The position numbers were made by a program, and so were the translations under genes. DNA of 64,000 nt, taken from positions 10,337,569 to 10,401,568 of the forward strand of contig CM030714.1 of assembly GCA_017979445.1 (NCBI GenBank), in the 5' to 3' direction. Origin of the DNA: Akebia trifoliata (taxonomy: Eukaryota; Streptophyta; Magnoliopsida; Ranunculales; Lardizabalaceae). Within the stretch, counting starts at the first letter, position 1. Each line of letters starts with the position of its first letter. Shown here piece by piece: positions 59,830 through 64,000 of the stretch. The notes beneath the pieces are model-generated. The model saw only the letters and a list, made by a program, of their open reading frames with translations, did not search any database and had not been told where the DNA came from.

Positions 59830-61882
59830 GGTTAATTGATTCTTTAACATGATATCCATATGAGTTTCCTCAAGTAAAAGGCTCTTATTTCATATTTATT
59901 TACGGTCCAATTAACACAAATACTTGCAAAAGGAGGCTCTCTGCCATATGGTTTTCCAAATAACATCTTCATATCATTTGAGAAATTATCTAATTATATT
60001 ATCTAAATTTTGTATATCAAATTAGATTTGGCAGGATATAGATCCGACGGTTCAAATTTATGAATAACTAATTTATTTAAAATTGCTAGATTTGATTTAT
60101 AAATCAGACGGTTCAAATTTATGAATAAGTCTACCAAAATTAAATAAAGATGTGGTGATGCATTTTACTATGGTGGTACGTACGACCATGGAATCACAGT
60201 ATCACTTATCAAGCACGTCATCCTACAAGTACAAGAAACGTGTACCACACTTATATACCTCTTTTAGTACATGAAGGGTAGTTTAGTCATAAAAATAATA
60301 TCATTATCGTGCGCACATCTTTTCTTAGTTTAAGGCGCCCTTTCTTTTTAAAGGGGCTGCTAACATTTTTGACCGTTGAACTATACTTTTTTTTTTTCTA
60401 CTACTTTTACATGGGTTACTACAATGTCCTGTTTGCGATTTCTTTATAACTGTACCGAGTTGACTCGACCGAGTCATCCAGTATTCAAACGATTTAAAGA
60501 GTTTAAAATTATTTTTTATTTAAATAATAAATTCTTTATAAATATTATAAGGTGGATTAGTAGATGTTCTCATGTTAAGTCACAAAATATTGTTTTTAGA
60601 TAGATAATATTTTTTTAAATTAATACAAGATTAATTCTTTTATATAAAAAAAAAAAACACAAAAACCCTATTAATAGCCAACCCATATTTTTAAAATATT
60701 GTAGGTGTCATCTTGGATATTGAATGAGTCAATGTGATGGACGATCCATATTGACTTTCTCTCCTGGTAGGCTTTGAGATTGAGATAACGAGTTTTTAAA
60801 ACATGTTGTTTGAGTTAGCTAAGTTTGATTACGGCCCAAAATTTTAAAACATTGTTTGGCAACTCACATTTTTGGACCCCACTTAAATGACTTTTTACCC
60901 TAATGTTTCAAGTCTTGTTTATTTTAAATAGTCTTTAAAAAAAAATTAGTAAAAAAAAAAAAAAAAAATCAAGAATATTCTCATTGTGATCATATTTGCT
61001 TGACCTTTAAAATGTGATAATAATGGCTTCCATAGAAATATGTATTGAGAAAGAAATATCATTGACACCACATCTTCTATGCAACTTTGCCTTTGAATAA
61101 ATTCAACAACAATACACGTGTTCTATTTGTTTCAACCAAGTGATGGTTGTGAAGGTGAAGCAAAGAATCACTTGTTGTTCCTTGGTATGCGAATTCAAAC
61201 TTGGAGATTAAAATAAGTATTTGAGAATAAAAGGACTAGGCAATGTTTGAATTGAGAGAAGAGGAGAGAAGAGAAACTCATTAAAAGAAGAAAAGAGAAA
61301 CTATCCACCGTGTTGGATTGACAAGAGAGAACTTGAGACAACTTTGAAAGTTTAAAATATCTTAAAAGACACGTATGAGTAGAGTTGGAATTATAAAATA
61401 TTTTAAAAGGGTTTCTCTCCTCTTCTCTCCACCTCTGGAGAGAAAGAAAACTCACCTTTTTTTTTCTCTCCTCTCCTCTCCTCTTCAATTCTTTTCTCTT
61501 CTCTCCCCACTTAACAATCCAAACAAGGGAAATGGAAAGAAACTCATTTATTTTCTCTTTTCTTCTTTCCATTTCTCTCAATCCAAACACAACCTACGGG
61601 TTTGTTTCATTGCGTGACTTTAGAGAGAAATTATCAAAGTCGAGTAACTAAGATTTGGCAAAACCTTGAGCTCGATACGAAATAATCTCACACTAAGTGT
61701 TGTGTGATTAGTTTACTTACAAGAAAATCAAGGTATCCATCATATAATCTTTGTGAACAAATATAAACCCTTCTTGATTTAAAAGTCATGGATACATCAA
61801 CATGTGATGTGTATATAAATTAGGAAGGATTTGACAACCAAGGACTAAATACATCATATCAAACCATACAAATAAGAATCGT
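59830..61882. other. intergenic, no gene recognised
   Basis: 60700-60790 shares a dispersed repeat with 35385-35480. 61200-61600 contains TTGAATTGAGAGAAGAGGAGAG and its rough complement TTTCTCTCAATCCAAACAC, a possible MITE with GA/CT-rich arms; the 131- and 80-codon frames over it are translations of this repeat. Two copies of a TCAGACGGTTCAAATTTATG-like block lie at 60048 and 60105. Confidence 0.45.
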
Positions 61883-62050
61883 GATTTTCTGACTCGAAAA
61901 TATTCAGTCGGTATGTACATGGTTGATGTGGCAAGGGCACAAAACCATAGATCTTTTTCTTCGGGGTACACAAGGAAAAAGATCAACGGTTCTGAACCCT
62001 TCCACGTTAGCCAAGTACAGACTGAGTGAAAATTTTTGAGTCAGAAAATC
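61883..62050. mobile_element. 168-bp palindromic MITE
   Basis: The ends GATTTTCTGACTCGAAAAT and ATTTTTGAGTCAGAAAATC are near-perfect inverted repeats. The centre ATCTTTTTCTTCGGGGTACA...GGAAAAAGATC forms a second hairpin. Related to 58043-58195. Confidence 0.8.
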
Positions 62051-62645
62051 ATTAACGTAAAAATAATTGCCATCGATCAAGGATGGATTGACATCAAAAA
62101 AGTATATTGGTTTGACGTTAAGTAGGGCTATACGGTTGGGTTCGGGCCGGGCTTGGTTAAGCTCTAACCTGGCCCTAAAGACCTGGGTTCTATCCATATA
62201 GCCTAATATAGCCCTGAAGAGGTGGGCTCGAATAAGGCCAGCCTGACCACCTATTGGGTCTGTGATGACTAAGCCCTAGACCGGCCTATTCAGACCGAAT
62301 AAAAACGTTTAATGAAAAATGTTTTATTCTGTACGAGAAGATTATCTTATAGAAACTAAAATTATGTCTTATTTAACCACTAATGATTATGAATGAGAAT
62401 TGATAAATTACTTTCTTTTTATGAAATTTTAATACAAAGACCATGCATCTAACCTAACTATACATATTATAAATGGTAGACCTATACCTATAAGGGCCGG
62501 GCTCGACTGGATTGATTACTATTAAGCCCTGGCCCAACCAAAATTTGATGGGCCGAAACTTTTTTGAATCCCCGGCCCTATCTTTGCGGGCTATAAATGC
62601 GAAGGCCCTAATTGATAGGTTTCGTGCTAGTAGAGTCTCGTATAA
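62051..62645. other. intergenic with GGGCCGGGCT-type repeats
   Basis: GGGCCGGGCTTGG near 62143, GGGCCGGGCTCGACTGG near 62493 and CCGGCCC-type motifs near 62570 bracket an AT-rich core. It may be one non-autonomous DNA element whose ends I could not set. No gene. Confidence 0.4.
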
Positions 62646-62649
62646 TTGT

Positions 62650-64000
62650 TTGATGTAAGCTTTTCACAGCAAACTCTGACTCGGCAATCGTTGATTATTT
62701 AAAGATTCTTTCACCAGTTCAAGCAAGCGCTTACGTTTAGGGTTTTGCTTGATTTCGATTCTTCTCTTTAAGGTTCGATCTGTGCTGCAATTTTTTGTTT
62801 TTTGTTTTATAGTTTTCTCTGTGATTCTATTCTGTTTCAGTTTCTTCTGAGTTCATATTTTTTTAGGGTTTTGGAAGCACGTTAGGGTTTGGTTTATGTG
62901 TCTAATTTTAGTCTTAGGGTTTTCTTTGTTTGATCTGATTTACAGGATTTCAGGGTATCTGAAAGTGTTTTCTCGTTGAGATTTCAAGGATGAGGCCTGT
63001 GTTCTGTGGTAATTTTGAGTACGAGACTCGTCAATCTGATTTGGAGCGTTTGTTCTCCAAATATGGAAGGGTGGAACGGGTCGACATAAAATCTGGTAAA
63101 GTTCTCTCTTTTTTAGACTAGTAAACGAGATCATAGTGTATCATGTTTTTTGATTCTGGGTTTTTGTTTTTCCCCTTTAATTTGTTTCTTCCATTTTAAA
63201 TGTGGGCATCATCCCCTCTGAACATCTTTGTGCAGTTTGGGTTATTGAGATTCTTTGAAATTTTACATATATTTTAGTGATTCTCACGTTGTACCTATTC
63301 CATAGATTGGGAAATACATGGAAAGTTGACGTATTGTCGTTATTAGGAGTCCTTTTCTTTCCTATTGTTTCACCCATTTGAAATCTTGGCATCCTCTTTC
63401 AACATCTGTGTTGTTTGGGTTATTGAGATTCTTCGAAATTTTACATATATTGGTGGGATTCTCGAGTTGTAACCATTACAGAGATTGATAAATAAGTGGA
63501 AACTTAATAGGTGGTATTGTACTAACATCGAAGGGGATACCCATTTCCATACCCATAAATGGGTAGCCATGGGCTTATGGATAACCACTTTGGATATTCA
63601 TGGGGTATGGACTCCAATCGTGCTACCCAAAAATTGCTATGCATAAATATTTTAATATTTTTTAATTCAAGTCAGATTTCAAATGGTCTGAAATTATAAT
63701 ATTTTCAGCTAACTGTGTGATTTTTTTCCCTCCAAAAAAATGGAGGAGTTGGAGCAACTTTTTTTTTGGGCCATGAAAATCCCAAGACCCAAAAACAAGT
63801 TCTGGGATGGTTCATGCGTTGGAGACCCCTATTTTAGATTTCACAGCCCAAAACGGCAAATGAAAGGGGATGTTAGTGAGATAGGTTGTGCGTTGGAGTT
63901 GCTCTTAGACATTTTCTTTAGTTGAATAATATTTGAAGCAGTATGATCTATTGAGTAAGAGATGGTGAATGGGTATGATGGTTGGAGTATTTAGTTGGAT
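62650..64000 (+). CDS. RS31-like: RS-subfamily SR splicing factor (RS31-like), 5' part; continues beyond the window
   Basis: Coding exon 1 is 62990-63095: [20 protein letters not shown], then [16 protein letters not shown], ending at G|GTAAAG. This is the start of the first RRM of plant RS31/RS40/RS41 proteins, with the RNP2 motif VFCGNF (usually VFVGNF). The family has two RRMs and an Arg/Ser-rich tail and acts in constitutive and alternative splicing in the nucleus. The leader (about 62650-62772) is followed by a probable leader intron (about 62773-62944 or 62953). The next coding exon (YAFVYFEDER-type) is not found before 64000, so intron 1 is longer than 900 bp. It contains a direct duplication of about 150 bp (63180-63330 and 63362-63500). 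Confidence 0.9.

Noticed and set aside
61195..61617. Overlapping frames of 131 and 80 codons
   Set aside because: Translations of a GA/CT-rich inverted repeat; no homology seen.

Overview
The window is nuclear DNA of a flowering plant. It is AT-rich, its genes are interrupted by GT...AG introns, the protein families are plant-specific (ECA calcium pump, RS31-type splicing factor, TIR1/AFB and FT fragments), and most of the space is transposable elements. The species cannot be told from the sequence. Only two ordinary host genes are visible: a complete seven-coding-exon ER-type Ca2+-ATPase on the minus strand (46519-51707, leader back to about 52990) and the first coding exon of an RS-subfamily SR splicing factor on the plus strand, running off the right edge (ATG at 62990).

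Layout. 1-4556: AT-rich repeats and a small MITE. 4560-11332: a 6.8-kb CACTA element with a TTA target duplication that carries exon fragments of three unrelated host genes (TIR1/AFB auxin receptor, plasma-membrane H+-ATPase, SMC5), all on the plus strand. 13800-21160: a decayed Athila-like Ty3/gypsy element on the minus strand, broken by a 3.1-kb LTR-type insertion and bordered by a Tat-like solo LTR. 22220-34330: a run of (TA)n tracts, each followed by an element. Ten units are seen: eight small palindromic MITE-like elements of about 320-380 bp, one 1.05-kb element, and one 7.86-kb element with almost identical 1.66-kb inverted arms. 36490-42622: a second CACTA of the same family, carrying fragments of two receptor kinases, a mitoferrin-type carrier, succinate dehydrogenase subunit 1 and three unrecognised exons. 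42623-46518: no gene recognised. 46519-52990: ECA gene. 53000-62640: intergenic repeats, MITEs and a tRNA-derived SINE candidate. 62650-64000: start of the SR gene.

The most interesting region is the 7.86-kb inverted-repeat element (24811-32669). Its unique interior holds a TATA box, then exon 1 of a FLOWERING LOCUS T-like (PEBP) gene ending exactly at its natural splice donor, then a short reading frame with a viroplasmin/RNase H1 N-terminal-like domain, a charged probable coiled coil and a C-terminal membrane segment. A 114-bp GT...AG intron (26770-26883) would join the two in frame into a 202-residue chimeric protein. This is inferred from sequence; expression is unknown.

The two CACTA elements and the large TIR element are not related by their ends, yet each has a CT-rich, leader-like block just inside a terminus, and the CACTA-borne exon fragments lie on one strand with splice sites retained. 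Both features would favour chimeric transcripts.
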